Shown: positions 43,609 through 56,224 of the stretch, piece by piece | How the letters are laid out: each line of letters starts with the position of its first letter | How positions within the stretch are numbered: position 1 is the first letter of the stretch | DNA from: Macrosoma leucophasiata | Lineage: Eukaryota; Arthropoda; Insecta; Lepidoptera; Hedylidae | Length of the DNA: 64,000 nt | Reading direction: 5' to 3' | NCBI GenBank assembly: GCA_036365455.1 | Contig: JAWQUS010000025.1 | Coordinates: forward strand, 20,372,001 to 20,436,000 | Position numbers and translations under genes: made by a program | The notes under the pieces: model-generated | Seen by the model: only the letters and a program-made list of their open reading frames with translations | What the model was told of the DNA's origin: nothing | The model's database searches: none

Positions 43609-45198
43609 TAGACCTGAGTCGATCGCGAGCGATAGAATCACTTTGATTGAATCACGATCCAAACACAAGTGATCGGGTCGTGACGTACAAAAAAAGTCGA
43701 TCATTTGGGTCCTTTGGGTCATTGGGTACTTTGTTTCTCGTGAACTCTATCACATTATGCATATGGTACACTTCAGTTTGTTTACAGTTTTATCGATCAA
43801 GCTCTCCTGCACCATGTCATCTAATTGTAAAATTTATGCTATATACCTATAAAGTTTAAGAATGAAATTATAGTGATAATTAATTGAAATGTAATCAAAT
43901 GAAAAATATATTTTATTTTTAAAGAAAAATGGAAAGAAAAATTTGACTTCAGACGAGACTCGAACTCGCGACCTACTGGGAATCTAGTCCAGCCGCTCTT
44001 CCAATTGAGCTACTGAAGCCCTGCCCGATTTGTCAAATTTTTCCTTCACATCTATTGCATTGCTTTATGGTAGCAGTAGCGCCATCTATTACCAACTATG
44101 CTAGTTAGGCAACCGATATAATAGACTTTTCAGTTTATTGAATATCGTAAAGAAGTCGCTTTTACCCTTAATAATTGTTTTATATTATTTCGCATTAACA
44201 CATGCTTGTGAAATATATTTTATTTTTAAAGAAAAATGGAAAGAAAAATTTGACTTCAGACGAGACTCGAACTCGCGACCTACTGGGAATCTAGTCCAGC
44301 CGCTCTTCCAATTGAGCTACTGAAGCCCTGCCCGATTTGTCAAATTTTTCCTTCACATCTATTGCATTGCTTTATGGTAGCAGTAGCGCCATCTATTACC
44401 AACTATGCTAGTTAGGCAACCGATATAATAGACTTTTCAGTTTATTGAATATCGTAAAGAAGTCGCTTTTACCCTTAATAATTGTTTTATATTATTTCGC
44501 ATTAACACATGCTTGTGAAATATATTTTATTTTTAAAGAAAAATGGAAAGAAAAATTTGACTTCAGACGAGACTCGAACTCGCGACCTACTGGGAATCTA
44601 GTCCAGCCGCTCTTCCAATTGAGCTACTGAAGCCCTGCCCGATTTGTCAAATTTTTCCTTCACATCTATTGCATTGCTTTATGGTAGCAGTAGCGCCATC
44701 TATTACCAACTATGCTAGTTAGGCAACCGATATAATAGACTTTTCAGTTTATTGAATATCGTAAAGAAGTCGCTTTTACCCTTAATAATTGTTTTATATT
44801 ATTTCGCATTAACACATGCTTGTGAAATATATTTTATTTTATAGTGTAGGTATATTTTATTTTAGTGTAGGTCGCGAGTTCGAGTCTCGTCTGAAGTCAA
44901 ATTTTTCTTTCCATTTTTCTTTAAAAATAAAATATATTTCACAAGCATGTGTTAATGCGAAATAATATAAAACAAATGAAAAATAGCCAGCGACATAATG
45001 TGTGGATCGCAGTCTCGAGTCTCGCATCCTTATCGGATGGGTCTCGAATCACGAGAATCATGAGCTACAGTATACGTTTGAGCGAAATCGAGTCGCGACC
45101 CAAATGACCCAAACGATCGAGTCATTTAGACTCGATCACCTTGTCGATGGGTCGCGATCGACCCGAATTCCGACGAAGGAGTGATCGACTCAGGTCTA
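43609..45198. mobile_element. hAT-like element carrying a tRNA-like tandem array, next to the RpLP1 start
   Basis: The inverted ends TAGACCTGAGTCGATC and GATCGACTCAGGTCTA are flanked by an exact 8-bp duplication TTTTCTCC (43601-43608 and 45199-45206), a hAT-type signature. The subterminal regions are rich in GATCG and GTCGCGA motifs on both sides. No transposase. The centre is the R6 array. Confidence 0.88.
43911..44840 (-). repeat. Tandem array: three 307-bp units with tRNA-like segments
   Basis: Units repeat at exactly 307 bp, and the 186-bp frames at 44138 and 44445 encode identical peptides, so at least those copies are near-identical. tRNA-like segments lie at 43945-44019, 44252-44326 and 44559-44633 (minus), each with box A (TAGCTCAATTGG), box B (AGTTCGAGTCT) and a downstream TTTTT. 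A truncated inverted unit follows at 44866-44975. The family also occurs at 28331-29058. Confidence 0.92.
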
Positions 45199-45206
45199 TT
45201 TTCTCC

Positions 45207-45765
45207 TGCAACTGTCAGTTACTGTCACTGTCACATAAAAGTCAATTTTTTTTAATGGCATTGTATTTTGTACTTATGCCAATGACAAACGAGGGAAACT
45301 TTTCATTTATTTAAAATTCCTACACATAACGGAATTTTGAACGAATCATTTAGGAAAGTAAGCAAATATTAAAGTAAATACTGAGATACGTAAACTTAAA
45401 GAAGGAAAAAGTCTAAATATAAGTAGTATGTAACAAATGAAATTATAATTTAATATTGTTTGATAGTATATATTCATAAAAAATGTTTTAAATGTGGGAT
45501 TCCTAAAATATAATTGTTACTAGTATTTAAGAATATAGTTCATAAGCAGAGATATGGGTGTAAGGGAACGTAAGATGAACGAGTGTGAGTGAAAGTAAGA
45601 ACGGAACGATGCATGATAGGAATGGTCTGATCACAGAACATACTACTGATGTGATTGGTAAAGGAGAGTGACTAAAAAAAAACAAAATTAGGACGTGTAA
45701 TGGTGGAAGACGTGGGTGTAGCGAAAATCATAATTTGTTCGAAGACAATTAAAAAGCAGTTAAGA
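45207..45765. other. Gene-free stretch
   Basis: 45207-45300 should be the original upstream flank of RpLP1 before the hAT-like insertion. The rest is AT-rich with the 3' tail of the next LINE. Confidence 0.5.
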
Positions 45766-48700
45766 CTATTTTGGAATTTTATTGAAGAATCTCTTCACAT
45801 ATATATCAATAGAGTTATAAAATAATAAGCAAGATAAGGATGAAGGAAATGGAACTTGGAGGGCTATAAGAGATTTATAAAATATGGAATGATCATAAGA
45901 ATGACAGGAGAAAAAGAGGTGGTTTGTATCACCAATTTCAGCTCCGCATTCACAATTGGGTTCCCGAACTATATTAAGTCTATGAAGATGATGAGGAGTT
46001 GCGGTATGATCCAATCTCATTCTAGTGATAATACTCGAACATCTTCTATCAAAATTCATTGAAAAGAACCAGGGCTTACGGGGATGTTTGGTTGAATAGC
46101 ACGATAAAATTTGCCTTTGTCTTTTGAACTTCTTGCCCATGATTGTTCCCAAGAAGATAAAAGGAACGTTTTCGGGAGAGAACTCAAATCAGGACAGTAT
46201 ATTTTGTATGGATGTACGTCTCCACCGTACACAGCCTCATTCGCAAGTTCGTCGGCTTTTGTATTACCAAAGATACCACAATGTCCTGGAATCCACGCAA
46301 ACTCTACAGAATAACCTTTGATAAAACACTGAAGTAACAATTTGCGAATTTAAAAAATTATAGGGTGTTAGGGGCTCATTTTAAAAGGAAATTTTTGAAT
46401 AGCTTGTAATGCACTTAAGGAATCAGAGAATATAATGGTTTTATTCAATTTGAATGTAAGAATATATTCATTAGCTTTAAAAAGTCCAAAACACTCTCCT
46501 GAAATTACAGTCGATTCAGGGGGCAATTTAATTTTCTGGACGATATTAAATTTGCTGTGATAAACGCCTACACCAACACATTTCTTCTCGTGTTTAGAGG
46601 CATCCGTATAAATTGCGTGGTATTCATTAAATCTTTCTTCAAGAACGGAATTAAAAATGATATTAGCATTGTGCTCTTTCCCAATCCCCATATTATAATG
46701 AACGATGGGTAATGACTTGTGACAAAGAATCATAAGCGCATGAAAAAATAGGAAGAGTTGCGGATCTGTGGACAGGTGCAGAAAGAGCATTGAACTTTCG
46801 AAAACTAACAACTAAACAAGGAGGAGGTTTATGTGCCCAGTAAGATTGAGTATCAACATATTCGGAAAGTTTTTTAAGTTTATTAAAGAGAGGATGATTA
46901 CCAAACTGAATACAGCGAAAGAAATATTTGACACATAAATATTGGCGTCTTAGCTGTAGTGGTGGATCACCACATTCTATTTGAAGAGCATTAATCGGAC
47001 TAGATATCATTGCGCCACATATAATTCTTAATGATTTTGATTGTATACTGTTTCATTTGTTGAACGCCGTTCTGTTACATGGTTCCAATAAAAAGGTTCC
47101 ATAGTCTAGGACACTCCTTACTAAAGCATTATAAATTAGTTTTAAATAGAAAGGATGAGATCCCCACCATACGCCCGATAAACACCTAATCATGTTTAGA
47201 TGTTTCTCACATTTATTAGACACGTAATCACAATGAAACATACCAGAGAGTTTCTTATCCTATATCACTCCTAAAAATTTGACACTGGTTTTAATCGGTA
47301 TAGGAACATTATCATAGAACACGTCGATAGCAAGAGGCCGACGCATACGGGAAAACAGGACCACGGAGCTTTTGGAAGTAGACAACTGCAGCCCATTAAT
47401 TTCAAGCCATTTTAATAAGGCACTTAAAGATGATGATAATTCATTGGCAGCCAGATTTACATCTTTATTAATAGAATAAATGACGAGGTCATCAGCATAT
47501 TGTAATGTAGATACCTGATCTCCAAGGGAGGATTCCAAATCATGCGTATAAATATTGTACAATAATGGACTTAATACAGAGCCCTGGGGAAGCCCCCTCG
47601 ATACCAACCGATAATGATCGGCTTCGTAGTTAGTTAAGCGCAGAGACCTGTCAGTTAACATATCCGAAATAAAATTAATAAACAGTTTTGGGATATTCAG
47701 ATTAATCAATTTTTGGATTAGAATTGGAACTACTACATTGTCATACGCAGAATTTAAATCCAAGAAAGCAGCTAATACTGATTCGTTTTTTGAGAACGCC
47801 AATCTTATATGTGTAGTGAGAATACACTTCGCTTCTTTACAAGAATAATGTGACATTTCATCTAAATCGTTCTCTATGAAATGCAACATTATTCTTAGAA
47901 GAATAACGTGACATTTCATCTAAATCGTTCTATATGAAATGTCACATTATTCTTGTAAAGAGGCGACTTATGCTGTCCATTGTGCCTTTACCTTTCCGAA
48001 AGCCATATTGACTTTGACTTAAAACTCTATTTGATTCGATGAACCATTCGAGTCTATTTTTTATGAGATGTTCAGAATGTTTTATTAATACCGAAGAAAG
48101 AGCTATAGGACGATAAGATGAAACAAGAGTAGGATCCTTATTTGGTTTCAATATTGGAATTATTATTTGGCACTTCCAATCCGTTGGAATTTTGCTAGTT
48201 AAAATAACAGAATTAATGATGTCCAAATAGTGTGATAGAGAATTACAGCTAAGGCGGTTTAAAAAAGAATATGAGATATTATCTGGACTAGGAGCAAAAT
48301 CTCTAACGTATTCCAGAACACTTTTTAAATCTGGATATATAAACGGAGTACTGAGGCCAATTAGTTCAGCTTGAGGAATTTCCAATCTCGGTATTAATTG
48401 ATGGACTGAAGGAGATGCAATCATGTCTAAAAATGAAACTGATAACGAAGTAGGAATATAACACGATGGAGAATCATCAATGCCGCACCGAAATCTTCGA
48501 ATATTGCGCCATACTAATGATGGTGGAGTATTAGGCGAAATTGTTGCGCAAATTTTTTTCCAACTCTCCTTTTTTTAAGTTTAAATAATTTCTTAACGCT
48601 ACATAAAATATTCTTTAAATTTAAATAATTCTCCATCGACATCTCTTGTTTATATTTAGATTCTGCATTCTTTCTTATTATAATGGCCTCCCTACATTCA

Positions 48701-49208
48701 CTATCCCACCAAGGCGGACATGGAATTTTTGAAATATGTAAATGTTATGATTTGTACATGAACTTCCCCACGATACATGTTGACTATTAAAATCACCTAA
48801 AATTTTATATGGTTTTGGGAGAGAAGACAATAAATTACTAATTGCATGGAAAGTTGCAGGGTTCGGGTGTGGAATATACAATGATACAAAACAAATATTA
48901 TCTACAGTAACTGCTATTATTGAAAAATCTGAACTATGAGCCGGTATAATTACCGGTTTAAATAAAATTGACTTTTTAATGAGTATGGCAACTCCGCCAT
49001 ACCCGTCAGAACGATCTCTAATAATATTATATCCTCTTAATTTCAAAGAAAATTCTGGCTTAAGCCAGGTTTCAGAAAGGGCTAATAAAGGGGTATAAAA
49101 ATTTATTAAATATATCAAGTCACTTTTGTTACTGATGATACTTCGGCAATTCCACTGGATGATGTTGTTGGCCATTGTGGACACCAAAATTTTGTAATAT
49201 AAGTTCAA
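45766..49208 (-). pseudogene. I-type LINE ORF2 (EN-RT-RNase H), multiple frame breaks
   Basis: Endonuclease: NIIQWNCRSI, LSETWL, GDFNSQHVSWGS (49208-48700). RT: SSYRPIALSSVLIKHSEHLI and SQSQYGFRKGKGT (48424-47942), then FLDLNSAYDNV, LPQGSVLSPLLYNIY and YADDLVIYS (47900-47260). RNase H: IYTDAS, SGECFGLF, FSDSLSALQAI and NTKADELA, so all four acidic residues remain (46811-46056). The end has CECGAEIGDTNHLFFSC (46152-45766). At least four frame changes make it non-functional. Confidence 0.9.
47834..47962. repeat. Palindromic double insertion inside the RT
   Basis: Two consecutive copies of a 65-bp hairpin (arms like AAGAATAATGTGACATTTCA, spacer CTAAATCGTTCT) sit in the RT. The first copy keeps the reading frame open. 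Confidence 0.75.
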
Positions 49209-49614
49209 ACGATTTGGTAGCGTTGGGCGGTTCAGGAATATTAAATTGTGATAATGTTTTCAATAGGGCTGTAATAATAATATTTGTGGATAGGCATTCA
49301 TCCAACGAGTCGTTATTGGTGTTCGAATTTATTACACACCCATACCCAATGGGTGTGTAATTAATAAATTTGTGTGTGATAAAGTGGAGGTGGCATATTA
49401 TAATCTCTGATTAAATTGGAATGTGCATGTTTATCATATTCTTGACCTGACCCAGTTTTGGGGAAGGACGAGGTTTTAAAAACACTGTTTTTTATAATAG
49501 TTCATCTTGTTACCGTTATGGACAGGAAAGCTATTATTATCTGAATTTGATGGAGATGGAGATGATAACACATGAGCATATGATTTTGAAATGGGAGGAA
49601 AATATTTGGATGCT

Positions 49615-50715
49615 TCAGCGTACGAAACATAATTTTGAGCCATATGAATTTATTTCTTTCTGCCTTACAAATTCCGGGCATGTTTTACTATTGGCCATAT
49701 GTGGCCCTGAACACAAACAACAGCATACATCTTCGTTTTGAACATTGCAGGAATCACCCCGATGTTCCTGTCCACATTTAAAACAAATAGGTTTAGACCT
49801 ACATTGATCTTTTGTATGTCCATAACAGCAACAATTAAAACATTGGATTGTGGGGAATATGTACAAATCAACAGGCAGAGCATTATAGCACATATAAATG
49901 CGTTTTGGTAAAATTTGTCCATCAAAGGACACCACGATAGACTGTGAAGGCTTCCACACAGGAGAACCATCAATGATGACTTTATAATTTAAGCATCTGA
50001 CCTTTATAATGTTGCCACAGCCGATTGGAACTGATAAATTTGTTACAATTTCCTCTGGGGTCCAGTCAGATGGAACACCCTTTATTAAACCATGTCGGGT
50101 TATATTAAATGATGGAATAAATGCTTTCAATTTATTTGTTGCTAACATGTTGGAATTTAAAAATGAGTTTGCATCCTCATAGTTAGAAAAAGATAGTGCA
50201 ATTCTATTCCTGCCCAGACGCTTAACACTTCCATTTAAAATATTCTTGAAATTATTTTTTTTAAGAAAATTGCCGAAACTTATAGGGTGCAGAGTGGAGC
50301 CGTCATTGGGGGAAGATTGAATTTTTTGGACATGCAGTGTAAAAGGAGAGGCATCAGTAGAGTTATATAACCGCCGTCCAGGTTGAGAGATATCACTAGC
50401 AGTGTTGTTGGGTGTATTTGATTTCATATTATTATTATCCATATGAACAGAGGAATCCAATAATTGTGAGTGAGAAGGTTGATCATTGATGTTAATTGGT
50501 TCAGAAGAGATATCCTCCTCCAAGCATCGACAGCCAATGTCTGATTGGCCACCTAAATGTTTTTTTTTGTTACAATGCTTACATATCCGTTGCAATCGAC
50601 TTCTTTTTCTAGAAGAATGTGAAATGGAGCTATCGGTGTCGATGCTCGACTCGTTATCGCATTCTATAGTCACATAATTTGAAGCATCAGGAACAGAACC
50701 TCCGGGATCTGGAGG
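49615..50715 (-). pseudogene. I-type LINE ORF1 (gag-like, three CCHC knuckles)
   Basis: About 350 residues remain. The middle has an RRM-like fold region, and the C-terminus has CFNCCCYGHTKDQC, CFKCGQEHRGDSC and CCLCSGPHMANSKTC. It packages element RNA. The frame extends upstream of 50673 without an ATG before a TAA at about 50735, so the start is lost or the copy is 5' truncated. Confidence 0.85.
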
Positions 50716-50749
50716 TTCATTCGTGATTGCTTAAATTATGTAATACTAC

Positions 50750-51734
50750 CTATATACAAAATATTAAAAAAACTTACCAAATAAGGATATACAAGATTCG
50801 AATTATCTAGAATGAATATATACAAGTTTAAAATAGAAAATATGTACAGAATCTACTCCTCTAAATGATAACAATTAATTAAATAAAATTTAAGTCCAAA
50901 AAATACGCCCGCGCTTTTTCAAGTTTCCCGCCCAAAAGTCAAAATTGTCCATACGACATGACCAGGGTTGCCAATGCTATTACTTCATATTCCCCAAAAA
51001 TCAAAATCTTAAAATTGTAATCTTCTGTAATAGACGCCATGGTAGTCACTCGTTTTAAAACAAAAGATTTTAGCTGGACAAATAATTATACATTATATAT
51101 CCAGTCACTGGTAGAATAGTCACTTCATTTTAGTTTATTTTGTTGAAATACAACAAGACAAACGCGCGCGCAAAAAAAACGACTTCGGCAAATGATAACT
51201 ATTTCATTGAGTTACTACTTTAGAAAGACGCGCGAGCAAAAGAAAAACTACTTTTGCCCTGCGAGACCTCTCAATATTAAAATTACAACTACAGAACTAC
51301 ACTAAAATTCAATTTAAGGCCGTGTTGTCAAAATCCCCATATTTTCTCCACTTAATTCCAATTCCAATAAATACCCACACAGCTTGAAATCCTCCGCAAT
51401 TTGGGGAATTCCCCATAAATTGGAAACCTTGGATATGACGGCCATTGACGGGTACGTTTCACATAACGCCTGCAACGCCCACGGCCACTAAATTTATTCC
51501 CGTTCCACTTATGAAAAAAGGCGCGGGCATTGCTGGCGAAAGCCCATATTCTTCGCCATTGTTAAAAAGGCGCGATGCGGTTGCAAAATTGACCTCATCT
51601 ATGACAGAAGGTTCACTTACGAGTACGATATCTAGAAAGGGCGTTATCAATCGTTGTGATTGTGATCGTCATGGGGAACATAACTTAAAATAACTCATGC
51701 TTTTTTTAAAAATAGGTTTGGAACTCGATCGGTT
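50750..51734. other. Gene-free stretch with an unassigned frame
   Basis: 51030-51115 shares inverted sequence with the R7 MITE. 51445-51693 holds open frames on both strands, with non-random-looking sequence (KKGAGIAGESPYSSPLLKRR on plus). I do not recognise a family and see no splice or start context, so I leave it uncalled. Confidence 0.4.
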
Positions 51735-51995
51735 AATATTTTTTTTGTGTTATGGAAGTGGCAAACAATAAGCATGCAGTGCACATTAATGTTAAGTGAT
51801 GACTGCAGCCTAAAGAGACCCACTAAAGACCAAGGTCAAAATGCAGATGCGTTACCACTCCTGAGGCCTAAGGTGTTATGCCTCTGTGCCGAAAATTACA
51901 GGGCCGTACATTTAGCTGCAAGTATATTGGGTAATGCGATGGTGCCTACGCCCGCGAGCTCCTTCACTGGAGCTCTACCACCAGTAAGAATCATA
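51735..51995 (-). repeat. Family R1 SINE-like repeat, inverted copy
   Basis: GATGACTGCAGCCTA, CCACTCCTGAGGCCTAAGG and GGAGCTCTACCACC appear in reverse order relative to 30030-30310. Confidence 0.7.
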
Positions 51996-52449
51996 CATTT
52001 AATGACACGGAGATAGACATCTACATTAGGGATCGCAATACAGAGCCATTGAAGCAATAGTAGCAATACCCGTATTTTCGGTATTCACTTTAGAAAAATC
52101 CCGGTATCCCGGTATTTTCGGGATTTGAATAGAGTTTCTAATTTTTACTCCATTTTCTCACATGTAAGTAAGAAACGCAAGAATATTCTTATATTTACTA
52201 CCCCTCCCACATTTACTGTAAACAAGTGCAACATCAGGGGTTTACATATCAACCTTAACGCCGTCCATCATCACATTGAAACGGCTAACGGACTCACACA
52301 TGTAGTATCCGGGTTTACCCAGATACCAGATGTGGAAGGCCACACCGCATAATTGCTGGATCTTTCTCCATACAATCTCATCTTTCATGACTGTGACTAG
52401 TGCTTCTAGCCCAGACCGTGTAGAGCTTACTATTACCGCGTCGTCTGCG

Positions 52450-52745
52450 ATTGTCAGTCAAGTGAGTTACAGTCGGTAATTTGAGTAAAGCGATTTTAAG
52501 CGATGGCTACGTTAACAGAACATTTACGATGAAGTTTCGGAGGCAACCTGAAAGGCCGTGTTTTCGCACTGTTATCCTATTTCATTATACACGGGCACTG
52601 TAATAAACCTTTATCAAACAAAATGCCACAAACTTTATTTAATATAGGTAACTCAATAAAACACCAAGAAAATGAAATATAATACGAGCACCATACGCCT
52701 CTTACAAGGTTCCCGCTAAAACTCAAAACCCCCTGCGCTATTGTT
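52450..52745 (+). repeat. Dispersed repeat family R2, copy C
   Basis: Same landmarks as copies A and B; left end diverged. Confidence 0.7.
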
Positions 52746-53560
52746 TGTTACAAATAGTTTAACAGGTAGTTGATTCACACTTGGCAAACTGCGGAACTCT
52801 ACACTGCCCGTTGCTGCTGGTTGTCCCGACGCCCGACACGCACTTGACCGTTTTCTTTTTTATCTTACCCGTGTCTGTTGTGTTGTGATACGCAATTGTT
52901 TGTGTGATTATGATGTTTGATTAAAACGGACCATTTTTTATTACTTATTATTACGTATACGCCATTGTGGGCGTAGCGAGTCCCCAGGGGTCGCGACGCA
53001 CCGGAAAAGCACTGAACTAGACTATTGAGCCAGACGACGAAATCTACTAAGTATAGTAGTAGGTAGGTACTACTAGCCGGAGCGCTGCGCCGGCTATTAG
53101 GTCGCAAAACCTTAGCCTATAGCCAGATAGACCAGCCAATTTAGCCTGACATTTGGTTAAAAAAGCCTGACACTCGCTGCAGCAGTGTTCAGCCTAACAA
53201 AATTCGTACACCGTTTATTTAGACCGGATACGCAATCAAAAAGGCTGACCGTGTCCGGCTTTATTCGGACGTCTGACAACGCTACCCGTGCCGTATAGAG
53301 ACGCTCCGAGTCATCTCCACTCCACAGAGTACATTTTATCTGGTCATCTCGAACCGAAGAGGGTGTTACTATACATTATACGAGTGTTAGTAATTCTCCA
53401 CTTTAAACTGTAAACACAAAATGACTTCACACTTCACTATATTTATTTTTCACAATTCACTTCACTTGGACACTTCCGAACGGCTTGGCAGCTCAATAAT
53501 CAATGCCCTTAGACTAAGTAGGTACTTAATCTAAGTCAATGCCGATAGGTAAAAACGTTC
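52746..53560. other. Gene-free stretch
   Basis: No gene. 52975-53110 has a GC-rich patch with a short palindrome (AGCCGGAGCGCTGCGCCGGCT at 53074). Confidence 0.45.
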
Positions 53561-53568
53561 GCCTTTTT

Positions 53569-55080
53569 CGGTCATTTCCCGTGGTACACCTACTTAGTCC
53601 ACCTGGGTGAACCAAAGGTAAAATTTTCTGCCCATGGTACACCTCTTGTGAGTTAGGTGTACCAGGGGTAAATTTTACTTCCGGTGGTCCACCTGCTAGA
53701 TAATTCAACGGAATGTATTGCCCATGGTCCACCTAACAATTTTCAATTGTGATGTAAAGACTTATTGATACTGATAAAAAAACGTCCAAGTTTAATGTCT
53801 TTCTGGCTTTTAACCGACTTCGAAAAAAGGTGGAATTTATCAATTCGTCGGAATCTTTTTATAACCGACTTCGAAAAAAGGAGGAATTTATCAATTCGTC
53901 GGAATCTTTTTTAACCGACTTCGAAAAAAGGCGAAAGGTTATAAATTAGTCGGATTTTTTTTTATGTCAGTTCACCGATAATTTGAAAACGCCTTTACAG
54001 ATTTGGATATTTTTTTGTTTGAAAGGTATAATAATGTTCCGTGTGTTTGCTTTTGGAAAGCAAAATTTGATGAAGTGGAACTGATGATGAAGACTATGTA
54101 ATAATACTAATCATAGTTACACGTTTGTTTAAACTATGTTATTATAAACCGCGATCATTCGAAAACGCCTGTAGTTACCAATTTAGATATTTTTTTGTTT
54201 GAAAGGGACCAATTGTCACCTTGTCATCTATTTCTTTCTCTGACTTCAGGCGCTCATTTTGAGACTCCTCCACTCGACGCTTTCTTCATGGCCTCCCCAT
54301 AATACACCACCTACTCTAACTTATGTTTGCACTATTAACAACAGCAAAAAAATAAATTATTAAAAAAAAAACGCTTTAAAATAAATTAAACCTGAATACA
54401 CAAAAAACACAAAAAAGCGAAAATAAAATCAATTAGATAATTTCATTTTATCTTAGGAAAAAAAAAACGTAACCTATTAAATATAATAAGACACATACTT
54501 TAACGCACCTACGTACCTACCTACTTTACATTGAAGTCGGTGCCAAGCCAATAGTGCGGCCCGCGCATTCGGACTAATGTTGTGTTGTAGTACCTACTCG
54601 TACTAGTAATGTTAAGCTACCAAATGCGGCTATTAACGGAAACGCAGTGAAATAGGCTCTAAAATTTTTATTTGGCTTGGCACCGACTTCAAACCTATGA
54701 GTAGGTAGGTACGTAGCCCATATTAAAGTAATAGTTTGAGTTTATTTTTCGCTTTTTAGTGTTTTATATCCATTCAGTTTATTTTAAGGCGGTTTTATTT
54801 TAATTTTAAATAGATTATGTTTCTAGCACACGTGTTCACAACCCGACAAAACATGTTATTAACAATGTAAAAGTACATTCTACGCTAACACTGATACAGA
54901 TGGACCACGGGAAAAATATGAAATATATATTTTTTTGAACATCTAGGTGAACTTAGGTGGACAACGGAAAGAAGTAATTACCCCTGGTACACCCAATTCA
55001 TAATAGGTGTACCACGGGTAGAAAATTTTACACCTGGTTCACCCAGGTGGGCTGAGTAGGTGTACCACGGGCAATGACCG
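53569..55080. mobile_element. Foldback-like element with long inverted repeats and 8-bp target duplication
   Basis: Left CGGTCATTTCCCGTGGTACA and right TGTACCACGGGCAATGACCG start inverted repeats of roughly 150-190 bp. They are built from recurring CCGTGGTACACCTA-like subrepeats. GCCTTTTT flanks both sides (53561-53568 and 55081-55088). A second inverted pair lies inside (about 54355-54560 against 54640-54815). No transposase. I cannot assign a superfamily; 8 bp fits hAT, Merlin or P. Confidence 0.85.
53808..53965 (+). repeat. Three tandem units with ACCGACTTCGAAAAAAGG
   Basis: Units of about 54-57 bp start at 53813, 53861 and 53912, each followed by a TCGGAATC-like end. They lie inside the foldback-like element. 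Confidence 0.8.
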
Positions 55081-55088
55081 GCCTTTTT

Positions 55089-56224
55089 ATATTCAAAACG
55101 ACGAACAATAAAAATAGTCAATTGACTGACTAATGACAATTCGTTAAGACTGTTTAATTAAATCAAATGAGAATCCAAATTGAGCTGTTTATTATTTTAA
55201 ACACTGAACTCAATAATTTGTAAAGGTTTTATATCAATAATTAATCAATTCAATAAATTTGAGTAGAATTCTTGACTTAATTTTCAATACATTGGCTGAA
55301 TATACTTTTTAAATTTGCTACATTTATTTCCAATTAAAGCATGATTTTACATACAAGCTAACACTAGGAACTTCCAGTGAGTAAAAAATCCAATAGCACT
55401 TCTTCGATTCGGGGATTGAGTTCAGGATCTGTGGCACAGTATAGAAACAAACAGTATGGAAACAAACAGTATGGAAACTAAGCCCATTTTATAAAATATT
55501 TACCTACACTCCATTGAAGCAATAGAGGTGTCACTATATTTTTAAATAATGGTGTTATTATTTTAGCATTAACTGACCTTTAATCAATCGTACTGGGATG
55601 TTGACTATTTTTTTATTGGTTACCCTGTAATAGTATTGGATAAATAAAAACTATGTGTCTTAGAAACATATAGTCAATAAGTACTTAAAAGTTGTTAAGA
55701 TATAACGATTCAAAATGTTGCGAATAGTGAAATGACTCAAAACGGCCTATATAAAATTGCAGCTCGTTATGGCGTCACACCGCGGTACAACAGTTTATAA
55801 ATAATAAAATGTAAGCTTTGTACATAATCTTATGGTGTTGATTAATCCCAGCAAAAGTTACTATGTTAGTATTCACTCATTTATTCTTATTTAATATAAA
55901 AATATACTACACTAACATAGTAACGTACTACTTAATATACTACTACATACATAAGTAATTATAAAACAAAAAAAAACATACCTATAAGAAATTAAAAAAT
56001 AGTGCGCCGCCGGCAGCGGGAACAGGGTCTAAGCTATCGGTGGTTAGGGTCACAGAGACAAGAACCTCCTCACTATACGTGCCGTGCCGAGGAGTACCGC
56101 CTTCTGTATTAGACCCATGATCCAACCTTGATCTTATTATTACTATAGTTTTAAGTACGAAAAACAGTTTAATATTGATATAACTTGTAGATCTTTGTTT
56201 TTAATCATTACATAAAAAATACTT
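55089..56224. other. Gene-free stretch
   Basis: No gene. 55995-56130 is GC-richer and repeat-like but unassigned. AAACAGTATGGAAAC is duplicated in tandem at about 55447-55475. Confidence 0.45.

Larger units (their letters stand above)
45766..50715 (-). mobile_element. I-type LINE with RNase H, broken
   Basis: Minus-strand order is a CCHC-knuckle ORF1, AP endonuclease, reverse transcriptase, RNase H and a C-terminal Cys/His motif. Presence of RNase H places it in the I/R1/Loa group; I favour I-like. Several frameshifts and stops break ORF2, and the RT holds a small palindromic insertion (47834-47962). Confidence 0.9.

Noticed and set aside
43911..44840. CRISPR-like regular repeat
   Set aside because: The period is 307 bp with no unique spacers; it is a tandem repeat in a eukaryotic genome.
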